A stretch of 18,644 nucleotides of DNA from Alistipes sp. CAG:268 (GTDB lineage: Bacteria; Bacteroidota; Bacteroidia; Bacteroidales; Rikenellaceae): assembly GCA_000434235.1 (NCBI GenBank), contig FR892022.1, positions 24,066 to 42,709 of the forward strand, written 5' to 3'. Both the position numbers and the translations under genes were made by a program. The notes below the pieces were generated by a model. The model was not told the DNA's origin. It ran no database searches and saw nothing but the letters and a program-made list of their open reading frames with translations. Position 1 is the stretch's first letter. Each line of letters begins with the position of its first letter. This document shows positions 9,043-16,468 of this stretch, piece after piece.

Positions 9043-10470
9043 CATGAGGTCACACAACAGCCCGAAGGCCTCGAGGCGGAAGAGCACGGAAAGCCCCACA
9101 TAGGCCGCCGCGCCGACCAGAAGCTGGGCCGCAAGACGGAGGAGCAGGTGTCCCGGGACCGCACAGGCCGTCAGCCGCACGAGCAGGTACATCGTCCCCG
9201 AGACCAGTGCGACGGGGAGCAGCGTCCGCAGGAAACGGCGGGTCGTGAAGCGCGTGAAGCGGCGCGTGGCAAGGAAGTTCACGGCCATCTCGCCGAAGGC
9301 GATCACGACAAGCCCCCAGACCACGGCCATGACGCTGTGGGGGATCGTCACAGCAAAGACCACGGTCATGAGCAGTTTCTTGACCACCTCGAGCCGCACG
9401 ATCAGCGGCCCGCGGCTCATGACCTTCAGCACGTTGTAGCAGATCATGCCGACGGGATAGAAGAGCCCGGCCAGGCAGACCACCTCGAAATAGGGCACCG
9501 TAGGCATCCACTTCTCGCTCAGCAGCAGCGCAAACAGGTCGTGCGCCACGGCCGACAGTCCGAGCATCGCGGGGAACATCACGTAGGCGGTGATCAGCAC
9601 CACCTGCCGATAGCTCTCGGCGAACTTCGGGGCATCGCCCCGCACCTCGGAGAGGGCCGGGAAGGTCACGCTCTGCACGGACTGCGTAGCCGCCGTCACG
9701 GGCATGTCCTTGAGCTTGACCGCCTGGTCGAACGCACCGAGCGTCGCCGTCGGATAGAGCTTGCCGAGGAAAAACTGCGGGAGCTTCATGTAGAAGGTCG
9801 AGATCAGGTCGGTCAGCATGAGGCTGACGCTGAACGGCGCCATGTCGCGCAGCGAGGCCACGCTCCCGCGTCCGCGGGGCCGCCAGTCGCTCAGACGCCA
9901 CAGCAGCACGGCCCGCACGGCCATGGCCAGCAGCCGCTCGCCCACGAGGCTCCAGATGCCGCATCCGGCCAGGGCCAGCCCCACGGCCGCCAGGCCGCTG
10001 ACGAGCGACGAGAGGAAATTGACCTTCGACAACAGCGCGAAACGGAACTGCCGCGTGAAGATGGCGTTCTGCACGGAGCAGAGCGACGAGACGGGCAGCA
10101 GCAGGAAGAAGACGGGCGCCACCTCGGCGATCTCCGGGATGGCGTAGTAGCGCGCCACGGCGGGGGCTGCGGCCGTGAGCAGCACGTAGAGCCCCGTCGA
10201 GACGGCCATGTTGAAGAGGAAGACCGACTTGTAGTCGGCCGGCGAGGGGTTGTCGCGGCGGATCAGATTCTGCGAGAAGCCGCTGTCGGCGATGACCATG
10301 GCCACCGCCACGACGGCCGCCGGGATGGCGATGCAGCCCAGGATATCGGGCGAGAGCAGGCGGAGGATCACCAGACGCACGGCTACCGTGAGGAGCATCG
10401 AGCCGATCTTCTCGGCCATGCTCCACGCGACCCCCTCGGTCACCCGCTCCCTGAGCTGCTTTGCGGCCAT
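9022..10470 (-). CDS. Wzx-like polysaccharide flippase (MOP superfamily)
   Basis: The 482-aa protein is strongly hydrophobic with about 12-14 membrane segments and no signal peptide. The early block EGVAWSMAEKIGSMLLTVAVRLVILRLLSP, followed by DSGFSQNLIRR, is typical of lipopolysaccharide/exopolysaccharide exporters of the Polysacc_synt family (Wzx, TuaB-like). These flip undecaprenyl-linked sugar units across the inner membrane. Its ATG (10470-10468) immediately follows the pyk stop TAG (10473-10471), with no spacer, suggesting translational coupling. No glycosyltransferase or other capsule gene is nearby, so the glycan is unknown. The substrate could be an O-antigen, capsule or other lipid-linked glycan. 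Confidence 0.85.
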   Translation of the reverse strand: MAAKQLRERVTEGVAWSMAEKIGSMLLTVAVRLVILRLLSPDILGCIAIPAAVVAVAMVIADSGFSQNLIRRDNPSPADYKSVFLFNMAVSTGLYVLLTAAAPAVARYYAIPEIAEVAPVFFLLLPVSSLCSVQNAIFTRQFRFALLSKVNFLSSLVSGLAAVGLALAGCGIWSLVGERLLAMAVRAVLLWRLSDWRPRGRGSVASLRDMAPFSVSLMLTDLISTFYMKLPQFFLGKLYPTATLGAFDQAVKLKDMPVTAATQSVQSVTFPALSEVRGDAPKFAESYRQVVLITAYVMFPAMLGLSAVAHDLFALLLSEKWMPTVPYFEVVCLAGLFYPVGMICYNVLKVMSRGPLIVRLEVVKKLLMTVVFAVTIPHSVMAVVWGLVVIAFGEMAVNFLATRRFTRFTTRRFLRTLLPVALVSGTMYLLVRLTACAVPGHLLLRLAAQLLVGAAAYVGLSVLFRLEAFGLLCDLMKKQAAR

Positions 10471-11937
10471 CTATCGCTTGTTCTGGGCCGCAATCATCTC
10501 GTTGCGCCGCCGGATGCCGCGCACGTCGGCCAGTTCGAGGTACGAGGCGCCGCCGTCGGGGCCGAAGCTGCCGCCCACGATCGCCATCAGGTCATCGTCC
10601 TGGAGTTTGCGGTACTGGTCGATGAACTCCAGCGCATCGACCAGGAAGTGGTACTTGTCGCTGAGCTCCTGCGTGCGCAGGATCGGCACCACGCCGTAGG
10701 AGAGGGCCAGGATACGCTGCGCATGGAGCCGGTAGCAGACGGCCATCACGGTCTTGCGGCCGCGGAATGCCGCCAGATAGCGGCCCGTGCGGCCGGTCTT
10801 CGTGTCGAGCACCACATACTTGACCGGCAGGTTGGTCGAGGCACGCACGGCCGACCGTGCGAGCTGGGCCGTGATCTCGTGGTTTACGGAGACCATGTCC
10901 ATGTCGATCATCGGCTTGAAGTGGGTCTCGTCGCGCTCGATCTCCCGGGCGATCCGGGCCATCGTCTCAACCGCCTCGACGGGATAGTCGCCCATGGCGG
11001 TCTCGTCGCTCAGCATCACGGCATCGACCCGCTCGTAGATGGCGCTGGCCACGTCGCTCACCTCGGCGCGCGTCGGACGCGGCGACTTGACCATCGAATA
11101 GAGCATCTGCGTGGCGATGATCACCGGACGCTTGGCGCAGATGCACTTCTCGACGATGCGCCGCTGCGCATTGGGAATGGCCTCGGCCGGGAGCTCCACG
11201 CCCAGGTCGCCGCGGGCCACCATGATGCCGTAGGAGGCCTCGATGATCTCGTCGATGTTGTCCAGACCCTCCTGGTTCTCGATCTTGGAGATGATCTTGA
11301 TCGGGCTTCCGTGCGCATCGAGGATATCCTGCACGGCCTTCACGTCGCGGGCCGACCGCACGAACGAATGGGCGATGAAATCGACGTCGTTGCGCACGGC
11401 CCACTCGATGAAGCGGCGGTCCTTCTCCGTAACCGACGGCAGGTCGATCGATACGCCGGGGACATTGACGCTCTTGCGCGAGCGCATGGCGCCGCCGACG
11501 ATGAACTCGCAGTCGAGCTCCTCGTCCGTCTTGCCGAGCACCCGGATCTCGAGCTCGCCGTCGGCAATAAGCATGCGTGCCCCGACGGGGATGTCGCGGA
11601 CGATCGTCGGCACGTTCATGTAGACCACCTTGCGCGTGGTCAGGTCCGAGCCGTCCGAGCCGCGCACGGCCACGCGGTCGCCGGCCCGGAAGTGGATGCT
11701 GTTGCCGTATTCGTCGGCGATGGTCGTCACACGGATTTCCGGGCCCTTCGTGTCGATCATGATCGGAATGGCCGGATTGACGCGGTGCACGGTCTCGACG
11801 ATGCGTGTGGCGCCCTCCTCGGTCACGTGCGCCGAATTGACGCGCACGACATCCATACCCGCATCGAACAGCTCCTTGACGAACTCCTCCGTGCAACGGA
11901 AGTCGGACATCGTTGCGACGATCTTCGTTTTCTTCAT
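10471..11937 (-). CDS. pyk: Pyruvate kinase
   Basis: The protein has 488 aa from MKKTKIVATMS; an in-frame ATG nine bases upstream (11946, MYRMKK) is an alternative start. It catalyses phosphoenolpyruvate + ADP to pyruvate + ATP, the last step of glycolysis. Motifs include TKIVATMSD at the N-terminus, DTKGPEIR, SKIENQEGLDNIDEI with the catalytic Lys, VARGDLGVELP, the TQMLYSM block and MLSDETAMGDYPVEAV. The usual RxNFSHG motif reads RVNSAHV, a variant I recall from Bacteroidota enzymes. A terminator separates it from aroQ upstream, so it may have its own promoter, but no perfect TAnnTTTG is visible in the 60-bp gap. The flippase gene follows with no spacer. Confidence 0.96.
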   Translation of the reverse strand: MKKTKIVATMSDFRCTEEFVKELFDAGMDVVRVNSAHVTEEGATRIVETVHRVNPAIPIMIDTKGPEIRVTTIADEYGNSIHFRAGDRVAVRGSDGSDLTTRKVVYMNVPTIVRDIPVGARMLIADGELEIRVLGKTDEELDCEFIVGGAMRSRKSVNVPGVSIDLPSVTEKDRRFIEWAVRNDVDFIAHSFVRSARDVKAVQDILDAHGSPIKIISKIENQEGLDNIDEIIEASYGIMVARGDLGVELPAEAIPNAQRRIVEKCICAKRPVIIATQMLYSMVKSPRPTRAEVSDVASAIYERVDAVMLSDETAMGDYPVEAVETMARIAREIERDETHFKPMIDMDMVSVNHEITAQLARSAVRASTNLPVKYVVLDTKTGRTGRYLAAFRGRKTVMAVCYRLHAQRILALSYGVVPILRTQELSDKYHFLVDALEFIDQYRKLQDDDLMAIVGGSFGPDGGASYLELADVRGIRRRNEMIAAQNKR

Positions 11938-11976
11938 TCTGTACATATACTCTCTCTTTTGTTGAATTTTCGGATC

Positions 11977-12001
11977 AAAAAACAGGCCGCACGCAGCGGC
12001 C
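11977..12001 (-). terminator. Intrinsic terminator after aroQ
   Basis: On the minus strand GGCCGC (12001-11996) and GCGGCC (11990-11985) form a GC-only stem with a 5-nt loop. TG and then six T residues (11982-11977) follow. It begins 10 bp after the aroQ stop and is a textbook intrinsic terminator. Confidence 0.85.
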
Positions 12002-12010
12002 GCCACCCCG

Positions 12011-12442
12011 TCAGCGGGCGGCAACAAGCCGGAGGGCCTCAACGCCGAGCCGGTAGGAATCGAGCCCGAAGCCCATGATCGAGCCGCAGACGACGGGCGC
12101 CAGCAGCGACACGTGGCGGAACTCCTCGCGGGCGAGGATCGACGAGATGTGGACCTCGACGACGGGGATGCGGATCGCCGCCACGGCATCGCGCAGGGCC
12201 ACGGAGGTGTGGGTGTAGCCTCCGGCGTTGAGCACGACGCCGTCGTAGCGCGACTCGGCCTCGTGGAGCGCATCGATGAGCACCCCCTCGACATTGGACT
12301 GGAGGTAGCCGAACTCCACGTCGGGGAAGGCCCGGCGCAAACTCTCAAGGCAGTCGTCGAAGGTCCGTGTGCCGTAGACCTGCGTGTCGCGCCGCCCCTG
12401 CAGATTGAGGTTCGGCCCGTTCAGGATAAGGATCTTTCTCAT
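12011..12442 (-). CDS. aroQ: 3-dehydroquinate dehydratase, type II
   Basis: The start is ATG at 12442, giving MRKILILNGPNLNLQGRR and 143 aa, the usual size of the small dodecameric type II enzyme. It dehydrates 3-dehydroquinate to 3-dehydroshikimate in the shikimate pathway. Signatures are LNGPNLNLQGRRDTQVYG (with the catalytic Tyr and the flexible-loop Arg), QSNVEGVLIDAL, NAGGYTHTSVALRDA and PVVEVHISSILAREEFRHVS. All expected blocks are present. The longer upstream frame is antisense to thiL and is not coding. The gene is divergent from thiL, with a perfect -7 element about 50 bp upstream, and is followed by a strong terminator, so it may be monocistronic. Confidence 0.96.
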   Translation of the reverse strand: MRKILILNGPNLNLQGRRDTQVYGTRTFDDCLESLRRAFPDVEFGYLQSNVEGVLIDALHEAESRYDGVVLNAGGYTHTSVALRDAVAAIRIPVVEVHISSILAREEFRHVSLLAPVVCGSIMGFGLDSYRLGVEALRLVAAR

Positions 12443-12492
12443 AACCAACCAACTGTTGTCTCCGGATGCGGCCCGGCGGCCGCAATTCGCAG

Positions 12493-12500
12493 ACAAAGAT
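12493..12500 (-). promoter_or_regulatory. Promoter -7 element for aroQ
   Basis: On the minus strand this reads TATCTTTG, a perfect TAnnTTTG. It is 50 bp upstream of the aroQ ATG. It is preceded by an A/T-rich GGGAAATATTCC segment. The divergent thiL element begins 24 bp away on the other strand. Confidence 0.65.
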
Positions 12501-12524
12501 AGGAATATTTCCCGGAAAATTCGA

Positions 12525-12532
12525 TACCTTTG
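12525..12532 (+). promoter_or_regulatory. Promoter -7 element for thiL
   Basis: TACCTTTG is a perfect TAnnTTTG. It lies only 18 bp before the ATG at 12551, so the transcript would have a leader of roughly 10-12 nt. It also rules out the upstream in-frame ATG at 12530, which lies inside the element. Confidence 0.65.
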
Positions 12533-12550
12533 TCCGAAGGCTATGCAACT

Positions 12551-13489
12551 ATGACCGAATTCGGATTCATCGACAAGATATGCGCCCGTTTCGCGGAGCT
12601 CCCGCTCAACGGGTTCGAGGGCATCGGCGACGATTGCGCCGTGCTGCCCGTGGCGGACGGCGACGCGCTGCTCTTCACGGCCGACCTGCTCAACGAAGGA
12701 GTACACTTCCTGCGCCGCGCCACCTCGGCCCGCGAGCTGGGCGGCAAGGCGCTGGCCGTCAATCTGAGTGACATCGCCGCGATGGGCGGACGCCCCGTGG
12801 CCACGCTGCTCTCGCTGGCCCTCCCGCCCGATGCGGGCGAGACGTGGGCCGAGGAGTTCATGGAGGGCTACCGTGCCCTGTCGGAGCGCTACGGCGTGGC
12901 ACTCGTGGGCGGCGACACGACCCGCTCCGGGCAGGGCATCACGATCAACGTGACGGCCATCGGCCGGGCCCCCCTGTCGTGCATCAAGCGCCGCAGCGCG
13001 GCACGTCCGGGCGACGTGCTCTTCACGACGGGTGCGCTCGGCGCCTCGGGAGCCGGTCTGCGCGACCTGCTTGCCGGGCGGCTCGACACCCCGGCAGCCG
13101 TCGAGCACCGCAACCCGCGCCCGCAGGTGGAGGAGGGGCTCTGGCTCGGCATGCGCCGGGAGGTGCACGCCATGATGGACCTCTCGGACGGACTGGCCTC
13201 CGACCTGAGGCACATCCTCGACCGATCGGGGGTCGGCGCCGAGGTTCTTCTCGAACGGGTCCCCGTGGCCGAGGGGTCGGACCTGCAGACAGCGGCATGC
13301 GGCGGCGAGGACTACAAACTGCTCCTCACGGCCGATGCGGAGGGTGCCGGGCAGCTCGCGGACGAATTTCTGAAGCGCTTCGGCTCGCCGCTCCACCCCC
13401 TGGGCCGCATCACCGGCACACGGGAACTCGTCTGGCTCCAAAACGGAAATCCCGTGCCGCTCGATTGGCACGGGTTCACCCACTACTGA
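12551..13489 (+). CDS. thiL: Thiamine-monophosphate kinase
   Basis: The protein has 312 aa from MTEFGFIDKI. The start at 12551 is preferred because an upstream in-frame ATG (12530) overlaps the promoter element. ThiL phosphorylates thiamine monophosphate with ATP to make the active cofactor thiamine diphosphate. AIR-synthase-related fold motifs are GIGDDCAVL (24-32), FTADLLNEGVHF (42-53), NLSDIAAMGG (71-80), VGGDTTRSGQGITINVTAIGRA (119-140), MMDLSDGLASDLRHIL (208-223) and GGEDYKLLLT (251-260). The Asp-rich metal and nucleotide sites look intact. It is convergent with the divIC-like gene 68 bp away; no strong T-run terminator is seen in that gap. No other thiamine gene is in the window. Confidence 0.96.
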   Translation: MTEFGFIDKICARFAELPLNGFEGIGDDCAVLPVADGDALLFTADLLNEGVHFLRRATSARELGGKALAVNLSDIAAMGGRPVATLLSLALPPDAGETWAEEFMEGYRALSERYGVALVGGDTTRSGQGITINVTAIGRAPLSCIKRRSAARPGDVLFTTGALGASGAGLRDLLAGRLDTPAAVEHRNPRPQVEEGLWLGMRREVHAMMDLSDGLASDLRHILDRSGVGAEVLLERVPVAEGSDLQTAACGGEDYKLLLTADAEGAGQLADEFLKRFGSPLHPLGRITGTRELVWLQNGNPVPLDWHGFTHY

Positions 13490-13557
13490 TCCGTTGTTTC
13501 CCGCCTTTTCAGATACGATCGGACGCACCGGGCACTCCCCTGCCCCGGGCGGCGGGA

Positions 13558-13836
13558 TCAATCCTCCTCGATGATGTAGACATGCTCGTTGCGCCGCTGC
13601 ATGTGGTAGTTCTCGCGGGCATACTCCTCGAGGTAGTCGTCATACTGCAGTTGCTCGATGAGCGCGCTGTCGCGGGCGATCCGCTCGCGGTAGTAGATCT
13701 CCTCGCGCATCAGGCTGTTGATCTGCGTCTTGATCTTCACGGCATGCAGCGCATTGCGCCCCACGACAAAAAGCGTGACGACCACGATGACCGCCGTGAC
13801 GGCAATCCAGAATCTGCGACCGAGACGGATGTTCAT
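13558..13836 (-). CDS. FtsB/DivIC-family septum formation initiator
   Basis: The start is placed at ATG 13836 (MNIRLGRRFW), giving 92 aa. It is a bitopic protein: a short basic cytoplasmic N-terminus, one membrane helix (about 10-26), a coiled-coil region (about 30-65), and the family tail EEYARENYHMQRRNEHVYII (70-89). FtsB/DivIC joins FtsL and FtsQ/DivIB in the divisome and helps activate septal peptidoglycan synthesis. It lies 34 bp after queE on the same strand, in an hpt-queE-divIC group. Upstream frame extension (MWSMPRP...) runs into queE and is not needed. The function is assigned by family pattern only. Confidence 0.88.
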   Translation of the reverse strand: MNIRLGRRFWIAVTAVIVVVTLFVVGRNALHAVKIKTQINSLMREEIYYRERIARDSALIEQLQYDDYLEEYARENYHMQRRNEHVYIIEED

Positions 13837-13870
13837 GACTGACGGGGCAATTACTGCCGGACGGCTTCGA

Positions 13871-14509
13871 TTAGGGAATGTGCATGTACTTGTGCGTCTG
13901 GATGGAGATGTTCCACCTCGGATGGGCCTTGGCATACTCCACAATCGCCGGCATCATGCGCTCGGCGACGCTCCACTCGGGCTGCAGGTAGAGCATGCAG
14001 CGCTTCCCGACACGGGAGGCATTGAGCTCGGCCCACGCGAAGTCCTCCTCCGACTCGACGATCACCTTCAGTTCGTCGGCACGCCCGAAGGCCTCGTCCA
14101 GAGGCGGCTGCTTGCGCTTGGGCGAGAGGCACACCCAGTCGAACACCCCGCTGAAGGGGTGCGATCCCGAGGTCTCGAGAAAGATCTCCAGTCCCCGTTC
14201 GCGCAGGCGCGCCGTCAGCTCGCCCAGCGGGTAGATCAGCGGCTCGCCGCCCGTGATGACGATCGCCTGCGCAGCACACGACGCGGCGCGTGCCACGACG
14301 GTCTCCACCTCGGTCGGCGGGTAGAGCTTCGGATTCCACGTGTATTTGGCGTCGCACCAGCTGCAGCCGACATCACACCCGCCCAGGCGGATGAAGTAGG
14401 CCGGCTTGCCACTGTGGTAGCCTTCGCCCTGAATAGTGTAGAAATCCTCGACGAGCGGCAGTTTGCGGCCGCCGTCGAGCAACGTGAGATCTGCCGTCAG
14501 AGCCATCAT
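13871..14509 (-). CDS. queE: 7-carboxy-7-deazaguanine synthase (radical SAM)
   Basis: The protein has 212 aa. QueE converts 6-carboxytetrahydropterin to 7-carboxy-7-deazaguanine in queuosine precursor (preQ0) synthesis. It has FYTIQGEG (23-30), the radical-SAM cysteines Cys45, Cys49 and Cys52 in GGCDVGCSWCD, and the SAM-binding VITGGEPL (84-91). Its C-terminus ends QTHKYMHIP, as in Bacteroidota QueE. The start is ATG at 14509, overlapping the hpt stop as ATGA; a second ATG follows at 14506. The other queuosine genes (queC, queD, queF) are not in the window. It should be cytoplasmic and oxygen-sensitive through its 4Fe-4S cluster. Confidence 0.95.
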   Translation of the reverse strand: MMALTADLTLLDGGRKLPLVEDFYTIQGEGYHSGKPAYFIRLGGCDVGCSWCDAKYTWNPKLYPPTEVETVVARAASCAAQAIVITGGEPLIYPLGELTARLRERGLEIFLETSGSHPFSGVFDWVCLSPKRKQPPLDEAFGRADELKVIVESEEDFAWAELNASRVGKRCMLYLQPEWSVAERMMPAIVEYAKAHPRWNISIQTHKYMHIP

Positions 14510-15048
14510 TCCGTAACGACGTAGATATCTTTCAGGCTGCGGCCGAGCTGGTCGTAGTCCAGGCCGTAGCCGACGATGAACTCGTTGCCGATCTCCATGG
14601 CGCGGTACTTGATCGGCCGCTGCTTGCGGTACGACCCGGGCTTGAAGAAGAGCGTGCAGACCTCGACACTGGCCGGGTGGCGCGCCTCGAGGTCGCGCAT
14701 CATGTGGTCGATCGACTCACCCGTATCGACAATGTCCTCGACGATGATCACGTGGCGGCCCTCGATCGAGCCGTTCAGGCCGATGAGGCTCTTCACCTCA
14801 CCCGTCGAGGAGGTTCCCTCGTAGGAAGCCAGCTTGACGAACGAAAGTTCGTTGTTGAATTCGATCTTCTTGATCAGGTCGCTCATGAACATGAACGAAC
14901 CGTTCAGGACACCGACGAACAGCGGCGTCGGCAGATCGGCATAATCGGCATTGATGCGTCGGGCCACGGCCGACACCGCCTCGTCGATCTTCTCGGCGGG
15001 AATCATGATGCGGAACGTCCTGTCGTGGAGTTTTATCGTCTCCTTCAT
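14506..15048 (-). CDS. hpt: Hypoxanthine phosphoribosyltransferase
   Basis: The 180-aa protein has normal family length. It converts hypoxanthine (and often guanine) plus PRPP to the nucleotide in purine salvage. Visible motifs are VGVLNGSFMFMSDLI (45-59), the flexible-loop SYEGTSS (75-81), the PRPP-binding IIVEDIVDTGES (101-112) and FKPGSYRKQ with Lys136. The tail GNEFIVGYGLDYDQLGRSLKDIYVV is typical. It is the first gene of a probable hpt-queE-divIC unit and overlaps queE by 4 bp. A perfect minus-strand -7 element lies about 30 bp upstream. Confidence 0.96.
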   Translation of the reverse strand: MKETIKLHDRTFRIMIPAEKIDEAVSAVARRINADYADLPTPLFVGVLNGSFMFMSDLIKKIEFNNELSFVKLASYEGTSSTGEVKSLIGLNGSIEGRHVIIVEDIVDTGESIDHMMRDLEARHPASVEVCTLFFKPGSYRKQRPIKYRAMEIGNEFIVGYGLDYDQLGRSLKDIYVVTE

Positions 15049-15068
15049 TGCGATTCGGGTTTTTGTGT

Positions 15069-15076
15069 TATTTTTG
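15069..15076 (+). promoter_or_regulatory. Promoter -7 element facing the sialidase gene
   Basis: TATTTTTG is a perfect TAnnTTTG. It predicts a leader of about 50 nt before the ATG at 15136. ATTG at 15047-15050 lies 18 bp upstream and could serve as a weak -33 box. It directly abuts the divergent hpt element. Confidence 0.5.
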
Positions 15077-15084
15077 CAAAAGTA
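15077..15084 (-). promoter_or_regulatory. Promoter -7 element for hpt-queE-divIC
   Basis: On the minus strand this reads TACTTTTG, a perfect TAnnTTTG, 29 bp upstream of the hpt ATG. TTCG (minus strand, 15107-15104) lies 19 bp further upstream and is a one-mismatch -33 box. Confidence 0.6.
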
Positions 15085-15135
15085 ACGAATCTCGGGCAGA
15101 TATCGAACGTTTCACCTGAAATAATCGCAAGAAAG

Positions 15136-16302
15136 ATGAAAAACACGCTTCTTCCGGGTCTTTTCGCCCTTCTCGGGCTCTGCGCGGCCCCTCCGGCGAC
15201 CCGGGCCGCCGAACCGCCCGCCCCGGAGCACACGGTGCTCTTCCGCTCGGGCGATGCAGGATCGAAGTACTACCGCATTCCGGCTCTGGCCACAACTGCC
15301 GAAGGGACGGTGCTGGCCGTCGCCGACCGCCGCAACGACTCGCAGGGCGACCTGCCCAACCTGATCGACCTGGTCGTGCGCCGCAGCACCGACAACGGGC
15401 GAACATGGGGTCCCCAGATCGTCATCGCGCAGCACACACCGCATACGGGCTACGGCGACGCCGCGCTAGTCGTGGACCGCACCTCGGGCGACATCCTCTG
15501 CATCTACGCCTCGGGCTGCGGGCTGTGGGCCTCGACGGCCGAGCGCCCGCTCGACATCAACATCTCGCGCAGCAGCGACGACGGGCTGACCTGGAGCGCC
15601 CCCGAATGCATTACGCCGCAGATCTACGGCCCGGGGTGCGACAACCCCGCAGCGGCTCCTGTCTCGGGTATGTTCGCCGGCTCGGGGCGTGCGCTCCAGC
15701 TGCGCGACGGCACCCTGCTCTTCGCCGTCGCAGCCCACCATACCGGAGAGAAGTGGCCGCCGCTCTACAACTATGTCTGCCAGTCGGACGACGGCGGGCG
15801 GACGTGGCGTCTGCTCCCGACTCCGGCATCCGACTGCGGCGACGAGTCGAAGCTGGCCGAGCTGGCCGACGACAGCTGGCTGATCAGCATCCGCAATCCC
15901 GACCGGGGTTACCGCCGCTACGCCATATCGCACGACCGGGGCAAGACGTGGAGCGAGGCGGCCGAATGGCGCGACCTGCCCGACCCGGCCTGCAACGGCG
16001 ACCTGCTCCGCTACTCGCTGCAGGAGGAGGGGGCCACGCGCAACCGGCTGCTGCACTCGATACCGGCCGACACGGCACAGCGCCGCAACGTCTCGGTGGC
16101 CCTGAGCTACGACGAAGGGCGCACCTGGCCCGTACGCAAGAGCGTGTGGGAGGATTACTCGGGTTACTCGGCGCTCACCCGCCTGGCCGACGGGGCCATC
16201 GGGCTGCTCTCGGAGGTTGCTGACGGCGAGAACGGCTACAAGATCTGCTTCACGCGGCTGACGATCGGCTGGCTGACCGACGGGGCTGACGACGGGCGAT
16301 AG
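15136..16302 (+). CDS. Secreted sialidase (neuraminidase), GH33 family
   Basis: The protein has 388 aa. It starts with a signal peptide (about 1-25, MKNTLLPGLFALLGLCAAPP then ATRAA), probably cleaved by signal peptidase I; the Cys16 context is not a good lipobox. The six-bladed propeller signatures are clear: YRIP (46-49, with triad Arg47) and five Asp boxes (S-x-D-x-G-x-T-W) at 84-91, 146-153, 217-224, 265-272 and 324-331. Likely catalytic residues are Asp72, Glu237 in DESKLAEL, Arg253 in SIRN, Arg316 or 317, and Tyr344 in GYSALT; these are by family analogy. It would release terminal sialic acid from glycans in the periplasm or outside the cell. It lacks the extra N-terminal carbohydrate-binding domain of larger Bacteroides NanH. 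No sialic-acid uptake or catabolism genes are adjacent. Confidence 0.92.
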   Translation: MKNTLLPGLFALLGLCAAPPATRAAEPPAPEHTVLFRSGDAGSKYYRIPALATTAEGTVLAVADRRNDSQGDLPNLIDLVVRRSTDNGRTWGPQIVIAQHTPHTGYGDAALVVDRTSGDILCIYASGCGLWASTAERPLDINISRSSDDGLTWSAPECITPQIYGPGCDNPAAAPVSGMFAGSGRALQLRDGTLLFAVAAHHTGEKWPPLYNYVCQSDDGGRTWRLLPTPASDCGDESKLAELADDSWLISIRNPDRGYRRYAISHDRGKTWSEAAEWRDLPDPACNGDLLRYSLQEEGATRNRLLHSIPADTAQRRNVSVALSYDEGRTWPVRKSVWEDYSGYSALTRLADGAIGLLSEVADGENGYKICFTRLTIGWLTDGADDGR

Positions 16303-16314
16303 ATGCCCGAGGAC

Positions 16315-16339
16315 GGTTGCCGCCGAAGGGCGGACAACC
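16315..16339 (+). other. Hairpin just after the sialidase stop
   Basis: GGTTG+CCGCC (16315-16324) pairs with GGCGG+CAACC (16329-16339, one bulged A) across a GAAG loop. There is no T-run. It may protect the 3' end of the sialidase mRNA ahead of the true terminator about 70 bp further on. Confidence 0.4.
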
Positions 16340-16411
16340 GCCCTGCAACGGGCCCGGGCAGCGGCAGGCCCCGTCCCCGCAACCGGAGTACCGTCTGCCC
16401 GATAGCACATG

Positions 16412-16447
16412 GAAAGGCCCGGAAGAGCATGCTCTTCCGGGCCTTTC
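16412..16447. terminator. Bidirectional terminator, perfect 36-bp palindrome
   Basis: The sequence is its own reverse complement over 36 bp, with half-site GAAAGGCCCGGAAGAGCA. It folds as a 16-bp stem with a 4-nt CATG loop. Each strand ends in TTT. It lies between convergent genes, 109 bp after the sialidase stop and 21 bp beyond the rnfA stop, so it can stop transcription in both directions. Confidence 0.8.
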
Positions 16448-16468
16448 GGTTTGCTTTGCGGCTTCGGG

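Noticed and set aside
9148..12078. Long plus-strand open frame (976 aa) opposite the flippase and pyk genes
   Set aside because: It is rich in His, Arg, Asp and Gly with no recognisable domain and lies antisense to two clear genes. Such frames are common opposite GC-rich coding DNA.
13490..13557. Possible terminator between thiL and the divIC-like gene
   Set aside because: Only an imperfect CCGGG/CCCGG pairing is present and there is no T-run on either strand.
12443..13561. Long N-terminal extension of aroQ antisense to thiL
   Set aside because: The type II dehydroquinase begins at 12442, and the extension crosses both divergent promoters and the whole thiL gene.
14677..15135. In-frame N-terminal extension of the sialidase opposite hpt
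   Set aside because: A clear signal peptide starts at 15136 and the extension is antisense to hpt.
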